From the NCBI GenBank assembly GCA_963978545.1, contig OZ021731.1:29174593-29238592 (forward strand): a stretch of DNA of 64,000 nt. Direction: 5' to 3'. The translations under genes were made by a program, and so were the position numbers. The notes under the pieces were generated by a model that did no database searches, was not told the DNA's origin, and saw only the letters and a list, made by a program, of their open reading frames with translations. This DNA is from Linyphia triangularis (Eukaryota > Arthropoda > Arachnida > Araneae > Linyphiidae). Numbering within the stretch: position 1 is the first letter of the stretch; every line of letters begins with the position of its first letter. Positions 32,608-43,962 of the stretch are shown piece after piece.

Positions 32608-34464
32608 TTTTTAAAAATTTTAGGGGTAATTCCAATAATTTTAGGGATAATTCTAAAAAATTTAGAGATAGTATTTCTTTTAAAGTTAACATAGGCTCAT
32701 AACACAAACACTCATCTCAAAGCATGATTCAACACCAGCACAAAATTGAGCCTCAAACTTTTCAGCAAAGCAACAGTTATATAATCAAACAATTTTAATA
32801 TTTTTAAGTTAAACCCACATTTAATTTTTAAGAAACATTAAAAGTACTTCAAAAAGAATATTTTCAACTTTAAACTCAAAGTAACATGAGTTTGGCTACA
32901 GTTAAATTTTTAAAATGTCCATTAACAATTAAATTATAAAATGTCAATAATTAAAATTTCAGAAAAGATTTTCTTCCCTGGTTTTTTTTGCGGGTTTTGG
33001 AGAAAAATCAGAGAATTTTTGAGGTTTTTTAATTTCTTTTAAAAATTATCGATAAATTTAAGTATAAATTTAGGGATTTTAGGGAGAAACAAAAATTTAA
33101 GGAATATTAGGGGAAATGCGCTCGCTGTTAATGAGAAATAGAAAATTTTAGAAACAAGACAATTTTGTTTTCTGAATATATTAATTATAGTATAAAATCC
33201 AATAATTTTTGTAGTTGTATTTAGAATAGCTACTTTCTCTGGATATTGAGTACCTCTGAAGGTTACAAATTTGAATTCACAAAATCGAGATTAGATCTAA
33301 GATAAGAAAATAGTATCCATGATAACTCGTGATTGGTCGCAAAAGACAGAGAAATATGATGTCATCTGGAGCAATTGCATTTGGCTAAAAGAGAAATTTA
33401 TGCTTAAGTGAGACATTCACATCTTAGTAATAGTCACTTCAACTCGAATGCAACATTCTGTTTCTTTAGGAAATGAACACAACTTTTTTAGATGTTAGCA
33501 ACACACCTTGAACCAATTAATCCTAAAGTTAAATATGTGAAGAATCGCCACCTTCATATGTTACAAGAATCGTCAACTTCACAAGTTACAAGAATCGTCA
33601 ACTTAATTTTAGCCTAGATCTTGATCTCGGTAGGTTTTGTCACAGTAGTACAGTTTTCTTTTTTCAAATTGAAAAAACAACTGTAGATATTAAAAAAAAC
33701 CAACCTAATAATCAATTTAAAAGGTAAATTCATCATAAAAGGACTCGTATTAATCAGAATGTAAATGCTAGTAAATTATTTAATTTACCTCTAAAACAAA
33801 GTCAAGCAAAGTTACCAAATTTTCCAAGCAGAATGGAACTTGCAAATGTAGCATCAAACTTTTAGAGAAAAGATTATATTATTTGAGTATAGAAATTGAC
33901 AATCATCATCAATAGGCGTTATTTGATCGTTTTTCTTGATGTGCATGTACAAAAATATTAGTCAATATTTAGATGCTCTGAAGCTTACTGGTTTTGAATC
34001 ACAACAACACTGAATAATTTGCAAAGTTGAACAGCGTAAATAAAAAATACCACAATGCATAGAATATATTTATATGATTAAAATTCTGACGATCTTTGTG
34101 GCTGTTATTTATTATTCAACTTGTTATATTTAAAGGGAGACAAATTTTAAAATAGAAGTGTCAATACAACTCAGCATAACTCATAAACTTCAACACGTTT
34201 ATTGTTATTTTGAATTCGAAAATGTGTTATATTCACTGATAGTTAAATTTGAATTCTTTTCCTTCTATAAAGTGAATTATGTCTAGAAAAAAAGTAGATA
34301 GTAGAATTCTCAAATTGATTAAACGTTCTGTTCTATTGCGACATCGTTGTATGTTTTTCATTTGTGGCGCAAATGCAAGAAATCAGGTAGTTATTTCGAT
34401 TATTTAGTTGTGCTTTGCTGTGTTTGTGCTTTCAAACTACAGACCAAAAGAGTCTATTCCTGGT
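32608..34464 (+). repeat. Direct repeat copy B (1857 bp) carrying NAT10-like exon 1
   Basis: This is the partner of 15743-17599. Homology starts within a T-run (32608) and stops sharply after ATTCCTGGT (34464), where copy A continues GGAAGG and copy B TACGGA. Being closest to exon 2, this copy is the likelier original promoter region. AT-rich DNA with possible TATA-like elements precedes the ATG, but no definite promoter can be assigned. Confidence 0.9.
34279..34386 (+). CDS. NAT10-like: NAT10-like RNA cytidine acetyltransferase, exon 1B
   Basis: NAT10/Kre33 enzymes form N4-acetylcytidine in 18S rRNA and some tRNAs in the nucleolus, using acetyl-CoA and ATP. This exon gives the first 36 residues (MSRKKVDSRILK...GANARNQ), followed by GTAGTT. 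The KKVDxRI start is a family hallmark. The usual glycine/lysine-rich GD-G-KDQ end of this block is altered to GANARNQ. The exon ends in phase 0 and joins exon 2 across a 3432-bp intron that contains a SINE and a miniature terminal-repeat element. The start codon is fixed by the homology. Confidence 0.8.
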
Positions 34465-34889
34465 TACGGATACCATCGCTAAATCAGAAAATTTAATGAA
34501 AATTAGATAAATTCCTAGTTCACGTTTATGGGTTGGCGCGCTTTTGAAAAGTTGGCGACGAGGCCAAAATGTCGCCAATTCGGAAAATGAAAAATTAAGA
34601 ATCGAACCTGCTCCAAAGATACTATGGGGTTATTCCTATTATACGTGTCACGTCGCCAAATGGATGTGGCGACAAACCAAAAGACGATAATGTTTCAAAT
34701 GTAGCAACCCTATTTTTTACGTGCATTCGCAACAATGACTTTATGGTAACCCTATTTTTAAATGTGTGGGTGGCTTGCGTAGGTGTTCCGGCCATTTCGT
34801 ATTTTGCCTTAACGATATTGTTTTCATGATGGCCATTTTTGAAGAATTCGGTTAACGTCGTTTAGGATACCCGTAATTTTTGTGATTAA

Positions 34890-35480
34890 AATATGCCGTA
34901 TTTTATTGCTTATTTTTATATTCATTACATTTTTCGTCTTACCAAGGGTGTCCTGCCGGAAAAAGGCCGTTTGTTTTGACGGCAGCAATTTGTATTTTGC
35001 TGCGGTGGCCCTTTTTTTAATTAATAAGTATTATTTATTTTTAAATAACATATTATGTAGAATTGTATTGTTTATTTGCATATTTGTTATATTTTCTGTT
35101 TTGCGAGGGTATCCTATTGGAAGAGCCATTTGTTTTGAAGGTAGCAATTTGAATCTTGTTTTTTTTTTTTTTTAGAAATATTTTTTATTAATAACTAACA
35201 TATAATACATATATAATTCATTATATTTTCAGTCGTTTTTTTAGTTTTAACTGTCATTTTGAAAGCTGGAGGTACCATCGTGAGAGGATGTTTGGCCGAA
35301 GGGCCGTTTGTTTTGAATACAGCCATTTGTATTTCGCATTGCTGCAGCCGTATTACAAATACTCCATAAACGTACACCTTTTTAATCCTAATTTTTTGTA
35401 ATTAAATAGCATAATAAGTGGTATTTTATTGTTTACATTCATATTCCTTCTGTTTTAGTGGTCGTTTAATATTAACGGCC
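34890..35480 (+). repeat. Degenerate ~180-bp tandem array, about four units
   Basis: Units starting near 34890, 35055, 35205 and 35415 share TATTTTATTG(C/T)TTA, CATATT, a run ending in TTTTCTG or TTTTCAG, and GGCC(G/A)TTTGTTTTGA. They lie in NAT10-like intron 1. The repeats are strongly diverged, and the frames through them are artefacts of repetition. Confidence 0.5.
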
Positions 35481-35535
35481 ATTTTCAATTACCCGCCATC
35501 TTGTTTATATCAAATCAACCGCCATCTTGAGTTGG

Positions 35536-35710
35536 TTGGTTGTTTTCAGATTATCTGGCGCCGTCAGCAACACAAGGGCTATAATGCGCCGAAACTTTCG
35601 TCATTAGACAAGCCAACATACATTTACAAGCACCCATGCCTTACACGGGACTCGAACCCGCAACCTCGTGATCTAGAAGCTAGCACGCTAACCACTATAC
35701 CGTTTGATCG
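35536..35710 (-). mobile_element. tRNA-derived SINE with 15-bp flanking duplication
   Basis: On the minus strand the head (about 35640-35703) reads GGTATAGTGGTTAGCGTG (A box) and GCGGGTTCGAGTCCCG (B box), a good pol III promoter. A ~90-bp body and a (TTGG)n-type tail at 35532-35545 follow. GCCATCTTGAGTTGG at 35521-35535 and GCCATCTTGAATTGG at 35711-35725 differ at one base and look like the target-site duplication. The anticodon-like loop is TTCTAGA and the stems are imperfect, so this is a SINE and not a tRNA gene. Confidence 0.75.
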
Positions 35711-36144
35711 GCCATCTTGAATTGGCGAGAACTGAAAACTACGTCATTTTAGCATAGTCACCAAATTTTGAAATCGCACAAGCCCGTGACACGTACAATA
35801 GGAATTTACCGATACTATAATAACCCTTCAGATTAAAAAAGACAAGCTTCCATAGAGATGCTGTAAAATAGTTGAGAGGACATGACGTCATTGCAGGGTT
35901 TCTACATTGGCAAGCTTATCGCTCTTTTTGGTTTCACTTGGAGATTTAATTGTATGGTTTCCCAGAAATCTTTTATCCAAAAAAGAACAAATCTGCCTAG
36001 CTCATTAAACTTTCACTTCAAAATTTACACACCCAACCAAATTTATGTTAATTTATATTTTTAACTAAAATAATTGAATACTTTTTTTAAACAATATTAA
36101 TATTATATTGAACCACTATAGCAAAAGTTCCATCCTGTAAGGAA

Positions 36145-36339
36145 ATGCGAATCCTAATATTAGATTTGGGTTTTTTTACAGCATATTCCAGTATTGATGA
36201 ACTTTTAGTAAGTTTTTGTAAGAAATATGAACATCAAGAATTAATAAAATTATTGAAACACATTCTAGAAGAAAATGTTTTCGATAAAGTATCCATGCAT
36301 TCTTCGAAGCAGTACATTAGGAAACTAAAAAATATCTAG
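36145..36339 (+). CDS. Unrecognised exon-like ORF in NAT10-like intron 1
   Basis: A polypyrimidine tract and AG (TTTTTTTACAG, ending 36181) precede a 52-codon frame, SSIDELLVSFCKKYEHQELI..., that ends in TAG at 36337-36339. The composition is protein-like and helical (HEAT-like in feel). As an exon it would need one base carried over from its upstream partner, whereas NAT10-like exon 1 ends in phase 0, so it does not fit that gene. It may be the last exon or a relic of another gene. The ATG at 36145 gives 64 residues if unspliced. Confidence 0.25.
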   Translation: MRILILDLGFFTAYSSIDELLVSFCKKYEHQELIKLLKHILEENVFDKVSMHSSKQYIRKLKNI

Positions 36340-37262
36340 TTATTGAGTGCAATTTTAAAATGACTTGCAACTACAAAAACCAATATCATTTAGCATGTAC
36401 TAGTTTAAAAGAATTTACTAACAGTTGAAAGTAATGATTTAGCTTTATTAATTCATCAAATAAAAAACCACAATGGTAATTGAGATCGGTGTCAAATTTC
36501 AAAAAATCATAATAAACACACATAATAATTGAGTGCATTTATACAACTAACAAGTGATAAACATTCTTTCAAGTGATGTCAAAGTAAGAAAAAAAGAAAA
36601 GTTAATGAAAAAAAAAACTATATATAATATAAAAACTAGCCTGCTGAATGAGATGAAAAAATAAAAACAAACGATTAAGAACACAAACCATCAAGTTTTA
36701 TTACACTGCAGTTACATTTTGAAGATTATTAGTTCGGATTAGTTAACGCTGTAATTTGGTGGTTTTTATCTGGTACCTGGCTAACAGAACAATACCGAAA
36801 TAAATAATGAAAATTATTAATGAATAATGTGCTCATAGGCAATTGTCAGTTGTTATATTCTTAGAAATGATGTATATAACAAAATTTAATGCAAAAAAGC
36901 AAATTTTCTGAAGTCTAATGTTTTGGAAAATTATCCCACCAACTGTTAAATCAATTTGACATTCCAAACATTATTGAGTAGATCGATTGTAGTTTAGGTT
37001 TTGTACTAAACATAGCCTTTGCTTGAATTTAAAAATAAAAAGCATCATACTACAGTTTCAAACATCTGTTAGTATTTAATGGGAAATTCTACACTTTTGA
37101 ATCATATTCTATTGAGGGATATTGAATAACTTTATTAATAATATTTATTTTTATTTATGTTTACTTACATTTTGGTCTTTTATTTAATGCTATTTTATTG
37201 TTACACTATATATTTCGTTCTGTACCATATTTTGTGATTAATCACTTTTTTGGAGATTGTTT

Positions 37263-37751
37263 TGAAGCGTAGGCAAGCTTTCGTTGTGGGCGACGGCGTG
37301 ATTTGAACCGAGGACCATGGTGTCTGGAGACTGATACTTTACCTCTGTGCAAAAGAGTACTCCGCTGCACAGAAGCATTATCTGATATATGAGGTCGCCA
37401 CACAGCCTCCTCCCAGCGACGAAGGAGCGATGCTGTTGTTCTGATCAACGTCTGATCGGAGTTGGAGGTTTGGAATGCTAGTTGCATTGTTGTGCCCGCT
37501 TGTTGCGGTGATGCACGCGAGTTGCGTGTTTGATCGCTTGTTGCGATGTAGTTTCTCCTTTCAGAACCGCCGATAGATGGCAGCATGATTCGTTTTAGTC
37601 CGGGTCATCAGTGAAGCGTAGGCAAGCTTTCGTTGTGGGCGACGGCGTGATTTGAACCGAGGACCATGGTGTCTGGAGACTGATACTTTACCTCTGTGCA
37701 AAAGAGTACTCCGCTGCACAGAAGCATTATCTGATATATGAGGTCGCCACA
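37263..37751 (-). mobile_element. TRIM-like element with 140-bp terminal repeats containing tRNA-Trp-like sequence
   Basis: The identical-looking 140-bp repeats at 37263-37402 and 37612-37751 begin TGAAGCG and end GCCACA, giving TG...CA ends. They flank a 209-bp interior. On the minus strand the interior starts TGATGACCCGG (PBS position) and ends with a purine tract, GGGAGGAGG. GTTT flanks both sides (37259-37262 and 37752-37755). Each repeat, on the minus strand, holds GCACAGAGGTAAAGTATC, an anticodon-like CTCCAGA and GGTTCAAATCACGCCG, close to the D arm, CCA anticodon loop and T arm of arthropod tRNA-Trp. A minus-strand frame crosses it but shows no known domain. It lies in NAT10-like intron 1. 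Confidence 0.7.
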
Positions 37752-37818
37752 GTTTAATTATGACCAGGCTTATAAATTTCTTTCTGCATCTTTATCTAAT
37801 CGTCGATTCTCTTTGCAG

Positions 37819-37910
37819 GTTATGGTTCTCCATCATCTATTGTTGAAGTGTAAAGGAATGTCCCGAGAGAAGATTCTCTGGTACTACAAAACGGAAGCAG
37901 AACTCAACTT
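37819..37910 (+). CDS. NAT10-like: NAT10-like exon 2
   Basis: The exon starts after TTTGCAG and ends before GTGAGT. It encodes VMVLHHLLLKCKGMSREKIL and then WYYKTEAELN, matching the LHH...(L/I)LW-YK-EL block that follows the N-terminus in NAT10 family proteins. The length is 92 nt: it enters in phase 0 and leaves two bases (TT) that join the C of exon 3 to make a Phe codon. Confidence 0.88.
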
Positions 37911-39033
37911 GTGAGTATATTATACTTACGATTCTAAAGAATCCATAATATATCTTTATTTCCATTTCAGGATGCAAGTTAAAAAAGTGTTTCTTTTAAT
38001 TATTCAATAATTAGCTGCAAATTTTTGATTTATAATGGAATATCATTCAGAGTTTTTGATGTAACGTCGAGAAATACTAGTAATATAAAAATATTCTGAT
38101 CTATCAAAAAAAAAAAATATTGAAACTTTTCAATAATTGACTTGGAATGAGTTGTATGATAACCAATAGCTGTCTAAGGAACACCCTTTTTTGTCTGGCA
38201 TCCTGCTGCAAGTTAATTTTCAATCATGAAAGGACCAAGCATTTCTCTCCCCCTCAAATAAACCAATTTGTCATGATGTAATCTGACATTTCCTACGATT
38301 TGCATGGGGGGTTAAACAACAGCAACTATTACACATCCCCCCAAGTAAAGCTGTGTTAGTCAACCAATTAAAAGATGTGACGGGGGTCAGAAAGGTCTGG
38401 AGAAAGTTGAGATCGGGGGAAACGGGGAGACGTTTTTCCGGTGTGTAGGAGTGAAGACTGTGGTTTTGGAGCGGAGAAGGGTTCTTAAGAGAGAGAGAAG
38501 ATGACCCACTGCCGATCGCTTACCCCTGAAATTCCATGTGAGTTAATTATCTTTCTTCCTCTATTCTCGGCCTGCTTCGATTTAAGTAACTATAACAATG
38601 CCTGAATTTAATTGCATATTTTAGTATTTATTGAATATTTGCCTATTTGGAGAATTTTTACCTTTTATTTCATTTTAATTTTAATACTTGGATGCATGAC
38701 AGTAAACTTGTGTTACTGTCATTTGAGGAATTTAATCTGTGCGTTTATAGTGTATATTGAATAAACTAGTAGATTGATTATGCCGGCCTGGTTATTTTGT
38801 TTGAAATTTAAAATTATGAAGTATTTTAACTTTTGTTTATCTGATGTTGTTAATTTAATACTCTAACATCTTACGGTCCAACACCTTTTACCAAATCACA
38901 CTAAAGATCACGACATTATTTATGGTGCCTTGATCCAGTCTTCTATCTACGGTTTGTTCAGATACGCTATTAATGTGGAAACGTAAAATGAATTGTGGTT
39001 CACAATTACTCAAATTGAAATCATCGAGGGTTT

Positions 39034-40038
39034 TTGGTAAGGTCAATAAAAATGGTTAGAGTTAAAAAAAAAAAAAAAAAAATCGAGTGCGCATATCAGA
39101 AAGTTTTGCCACAAGGCATAGCGCCTATTCCAACAGAAATTGGTTCAGTAATTTCAACTGATATTCTGGGACCTTTGAAATCTGGCGATTACGTGATTAC
39201 ATTCATCGATAATTTTTCACGTCATATTGAATTGTATCCCATTGGAAACATCGGTGCTAAACAGGTTACTGAGTGTTTGTTGAGATATATATGTAGTTAT
39301 GGCACTCCTAAACAGATCATTAGCGATAATGGAGGCTGTTATATATCGAACGGTTTCAAAGAGTTGAATGAAAAGCTGGGGGTGAAATTAATTAAGATTC
39401 CCGCACTGACACCCTCTCTAAATGGGAAATCTGAAAAAATTAATGCAGAATTAAAGAATACAATTTTGGCATTGAAAGAATCTGGTATGGACTTAGAAAT
39501 TGCGATAAATCTTCATAAAAATTGGTATAATAACGTTAAGCATTCAGTATTACAATATACACCAAATGAACTGTTTTTCGGTAGAGAAATGAAGCCTATA
39601 TTTCAAGCTATGGGCTGTACAACAGTTAAAGATAACGTCGACTGGTTGAACTTGCCACACTGGTTTGAGAATAGGATACAAATCTTGGAAACCTGCAGGC
39701 AAAATGCTTATCATAACATTGAAAAACAACAGATTATTCAGCAAAATTATGCTAAATTTAAATCAGTCAAGAGACAGATTAAATTGGGTGATAAGGTATT
39801 TTTTAAGAATCCTGGGAGATTTCAAAAGCGATTCTTGGGTCCCTATACTGTTATTTCTGAGAGATCACCAAATTTACTTAATATTAAATTAGACGCTGAT
39901 CCATTTCAAGAGCGTACAGTGCATATAAGCCGACTCAAACTAGCTTATCATAGATTATCTAAGCTTCAGGACAACTATACACCGCTTGCTGGGACAACAC
40001 GCCCATCCATTCATTACAATTTGAGACACAGGAAGTAG
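39034..40038 (+). CDS. Retroelement integrase (isolated)
   Basis: An open frame of 334 codons. From about residue 20 it shows an integrase catalytic core: STDILGP (first Asp), ISDNGG (second Asp), NGKSEK (Glu) with Gypsy-like spacing. A C-terminal GPY/F-type domain follows (KLGDKVFFKNPGRFQKRFLGPYTV). The N-terminal HHCC zinc domain is missing. The first codons run through an A-tract (MVRVKKKKKKIE), which marks the junction of an internal deletion that also removed gag, protease, RT and RNase H. The remaining catalytic core is intact. I do not know if it is expressed. Confidence 0.8.
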   Translation: MVRSIKMVRVKKKKKKIECAYQKVLPQGIAPIPTEIGSVISTDILGPLKSGDYVITFIDNFSRHIELYPIGNIGAKQVTECLLRYICSYGTPKQIISDNGGCYISNGFKELNEKLGVKLIKIPALTPSLNGKSEKINAELKNTILALKESGMDLEIAINLHKNWYNNVKHSVLQYTPNELFFGREMKPIFQAMGCTTVKDNVDWLNLPHWFENRIQILETCRQNAYHNIEKQQIIQQNYAKFKSVKRQIKLGDKVFFKNPGRFQKRFLGPYTVISERSPNLLNIKLDADPFQERTVHISRLKLAYHRLSKLQDNYTPLAGTTRPSIHYNLRHRK

Positions 40039-42547
40039 CGTTGTAAACAAGAACGTTTGCCGATAATCAGGTGTGAGAAGGGAGAGAGTGAAAGCTAGCA
40101 GGAAAGTTCGTTTGTAAACAGACATAGTGAAATAAGGGTTAACTTGATACTTGTGGGACACTGGGCTTGAAGTCAAATCCATAGGGGTTGTCCAGTTTCG
40201 GATATTTAGTGCTTTATTTGGTTTTTAAGGGTCCTGTGAATCTCTGTCGTTATCTCCGACTAAACATGTGCTGTAGATAAAGTTGGCGTTTCCTGGGCTA
40301 ACATATCACTAACGGATACACCTTTGACCCTGAAGAGTCGCCCCAACTGGTTTTGGCAGGGGGGGGCGTCACTTCTAGGCCGCTCTGTTGGTTTGCAAAA
40401 GGGGTCGGAGTATTGAAACGAGATCCGAGGTGGGTGATTTTTTTTTCTCCTTCGCGTTTAGGAGGCGAGTGGGTTTCTTTTTTGTTGTTGTTTTGTTTGT
40501 TTTGTCGAGGCAAAAAGGGGGATTTATTTTGTAGACCGTGCGCGGTGAAAGAAATGTTGGATGTCGGAGAGAGAGAGGATATCGGAGAATAAGTTTTAAT
40601 TATACGTGGGACAAGAAAATACGTGGGGGCGAAATTTGTTTTCGGCCGCTATAGAAATGGATAGGTTGCGAGATAAACATTTTGGTTGGGGGTTCTTGAC
40701 ATAGAAAAACTTTGATGGTTTTTTTTTTCTTTGGGGGTTATACGTGGGGGCGAAATTTGTTTTCGGCCGCTATAGAAATGGATAGGTTGCGAGATAAACA
40801 TTTTGGTTGGGGGTTCTTGACATAGAAAAACTTTGATGGTTTTTTTTTTCTTTGGGGGTTTTGTGAACCATTTTTTTCATTTAATGGATCAAAATTTAGG
40901 AAATTTATTTTGTTAAAAGACAGGAATTTTGAGTTTGGATTTTGTTACTGCTTAGGGTGTGTAGGAAGTACTGTTGATTTCATTTAAATAACGTAAAAAC
41001 TATGAGTTTTAAGACATTGAAGATTCTAATAGAATTAATGTAAAAACTATTAAGAATTTTTTTTTATCTGAGGTACTTGTAATTCATATTTGAAGTGAGC
41101 ATTTTGTTCACATTTTGGATTAATTATGGCATTGATTTAATTTAAGTTTGGCTGAGAAGTGGGGAAGATGGTTTTTCTACTTGCTGTAGATCTTCTTTCA
41201 TAAAAACTAGTGGATTCTAGATTTTAGTTTTGCTGAAGGGTGGATTGGTGTACAACATTCCACTTTTGATATCAGAAATTATTGCAACTTCTGCTGGACA
41301 GAAAGTGTGGTTTATATTTGATGTCTTGATGCTTGGCTCAAGGATAGAGTTCAACAGAGAGGGAACGATTTTCAAAATCACTTAAAAGCAGCCAGTTCAG
41401 ACGAGCAGCGAGATCATCGCAGTTAAAAGATTGGTGATGGAAATCACAAACCACACCAAATCTAAACCACCTGAGGAGTCTCAGTGAATAGCAGTCACAG
41501 AAAACATCGAGAGAGGGACGGAAATCCAGAAAAGATATGACAACAAGGACCAACACCAGGACCACGGAAGCAACGCAAAAGGGTGACATCACCACCGGCA
41601 GGCCACTCCCACAGAATGACCATACGAATGACATCATGGAGGGAGCAACTTAGCAAGACTCGTTTTAAAGGCAACAGCTGGTCGCCGATTAAGCGTCACT
41701 GCCCACAGAGGGGATCATCAATACGTCACAGAGATTGCACAGCGGTGTGCCAACAATCCGAAGGAAGAAAGCCAATCGCCAAATCTTCACCTCGACTGGC
41801 ACGGTAGCCCCGCCTTCTTGGTCAAGATGTACCTATGTCAACACGTCGGATCCCAGGCAGCGAAACCAAGGGACGGAACGACTTCACATACTGAAAAGAA
41901 AAGGGCGTACCATCCATGCCAAATGGATAAAACCTCAAGTGGACTAACACAGGAGGAGGAGCAATGTAAAAAGACAAGAACTTTATCATTGACTCGAGAA
42001 ACCGAATCACCTACTTATGACTGAGTGCGGCATCGGATATTCGTGGAAACTACCTAAACGGTAAAAATAAGATGAGGTTACATTTTTCAACCACACTGGA
42101 GATTGACACATGTGGGTAATAACTTTTACTTACTGACTCAGTGGAAGAAGTAATGAAACTTTATATTTCATACAAACATTTCAGACAATTTTTAGGAACT
42201 GATGGTTATTTGAACTTTTAAAATAACTTTTAATTTCCCGTAAATAATTTTTTATATCCTTACTTATATATTTAAGGTATATTTTGTGAAGTGTTTTTTT
42301 TCTCTTTAAGTGATTAAATAGGTACACAGATCTTGTTTGCTATAAAATGCTAAATCATATGGTATATAACACTACATATGCTATTTTCTTATTTCCTGCA
42401 TTGTTTTTTCTTTTAATCAAAAATAATTTTTTTATTGATTCTCGTACATTGTGCTTTTATATTGGTTACTTGTATATGAGGGATATTTTGTTTGGCAAGA
42501 GGTGAGGAAGGAAGGTTTCTTTAAAAAAATTAAAGGTGGGGTGATAA
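40039..42547 (+). other. Non-coding 3' part of the LTR element
   Basis: Two and a half kilobases with no recognisable env or other gene. It contains a GC-rich block at 41340-42030 with several short frames and the tandem duplication at 40620-40861. Deletion debris or an unidentified captured sequence are both possible. Confidence 0.5.
40620..40861 (+). repeat. 121-bp tandem duplication
   Basis: TACGTGGGGGCGAAATTTG begins at 40620 and again at 40741. The two 121-bp units look identical and include a T10 run and GGTTGGGGGTTC. Confidence 0.85.
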
Positions 42548-43962
42548 TGTCATGATGTAATCTGACATTTCCTACGATTTGCATGGGGGGTTAAACAACA
42601 GCAACTATTACACATCCCCCCAAGTAAAGCTGTGTTAGTCAACCAATTAAAAGATGTGACGGGGGTCAGAAAGGTCTGGAGAAAGTTGAGATCGGGGGAA
42701 ACGGGGAGACGTTTTTCCGGTGTGTAGGAGTGAAGACTGTGGTTTTGGAGCGGAGAAGGGTTCTTAAGAGAGAGAGAAGATGACCCACTGCCGATCGCTT
42801 ACCCCTGAAATTCCATGTGAGTTAATTACCTTTCTTCCTCTATTCTCGGCCTGCTTCGATTTAAGTAACTATAACAATGCCTGAATTTAATTGCATATTT
42901 TAGTATTTATTGAATATTTGCCTATTTGGAGAATTTTTACCTTTTATTTCATTTTAATTTTAATACTTGGATGCATGACAGTAAACTTGTGTTACTGTCA
43001 TTTGAGGAATTTAATCTGTGCGTTTATAGTGTATATTGAATAAACTAGTAGATTGATTATGCCGGCCTGGTTATTTTGTTTGAAATTTAAAATTATGAAG
43101 TATTTTAACTTTGGTTTATCTGATGTTGTTAATTTAATACTCTAACATCTTACGGTCCAACGCCTTTTACCAAATCACACTAAAGATCACGACACAATTC
43201 ATTGCTTCTTTTTAAAAACAGCCCATTTGACAAGGTAAAATTCAAAAAAAAATTTCATTGATTTTACTTGTCATTGATGGCATGATAAGACTTGGGGCAG
43301 TTTTCAAAAGAAGCAACTATTTGGGATGAGACGAAAAATTGCCTGTTCCTTTCCTTTGTGAAAATTAAAGTGTAATAAGGTTACCACTCATCGATGACTG
43401 TACACTAATGAATTTGCTTTAGAATCTTTTCTTGCCATCGACCTTACCTCACTTCTACCACAGTAGGTCTATATTCATTACTTTTTCCACTCTGGACCTA
43501 ATGCACTATTTTCTAAACTACCAAAATATTGTTTTTAACGTGAAATTTTGGATCAGTTATAATGTAGGTACTAGACGAAAAAGGGGGTTATATTTGTCAA
43601 ATTAGGCTATCGGATTAATTCCAATTTGGTTTTCAAACAGTGTCTACCATTCTTTTTGTGAAGCCATTATCTTTTAAAACTAGCATTTCTCCACATTTTA
43701 TTAAAAATAATTTGAGTGATGTATGTGTCTAGTTATCTACCAAAACTTTCAGTTGTTTCAGCGCTTGTACAACATCTTATATTTCAAGATGTTGAGATAT
43801 TCTATATTGAGCAGACCACTCAAATCTAAAAATTGCCTACTTGATGATTTTTCAAAGTCGTCTTATTAGATATGTCTATTGGAAAATTTTAAACAATCCT
43901 AGATATCTCCTGTTAAATTAAAAAAAAAAAATCAAAATCTACTAAGTGTCTTTTCACTTCAG

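Larger units (their letters stand above)
38269..43194 (+). mobile_element. Young LTR retrotransposon in NAT10-like intron 2
   Basis: LTRs of 647 bp at 38269-38915 and 42548-43194 (TGTCATGATG...TCACGACA) differ at only about three positions I could find. CAATT flanks the element on both sides (38264-38268 and 43195-43199), a perfect 5-bp duplication. A PBS-like TGGTGCCTTGATCC starts eight bases after the left LTR, and a purine tract (AAAGGTGGGGTGATAA) ends at the right LTR. The interior is 3.6 kb and holds only an integrase frame. It is a recent, internally deleted insertion in the same orientation as the gene. Confidence 0.92.

Noticed and set aside
35640..35703. Possible tRNA gene with a CTA-like anticodon (minus strand)
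   Set aside because: A and B boxes are good, but the acceptor and T stems do not pair, and a body, tail and 15-bp flanking duplication show a SINE.
36182..36339. Alternative exon of the NAT10-like gene
   Set aside because: Exon 1 ends in phase 0; joining here gives a stop after a few codons, while the protein-like frame needs one carried-over base.
37263..37402. Possible tRNA-Trp gene
   Set aside because: T-stem pairing is poor and the sequence is part of a 140-bp terminal repeat present twice; it is tRNA-derived and not a tRNA gene.
37242..37586. 114-codon minus-strand protein
   Set aside because: The frame runs through a terminal repeat and the non-coding interior of the TRIM-like element and has no known domain.
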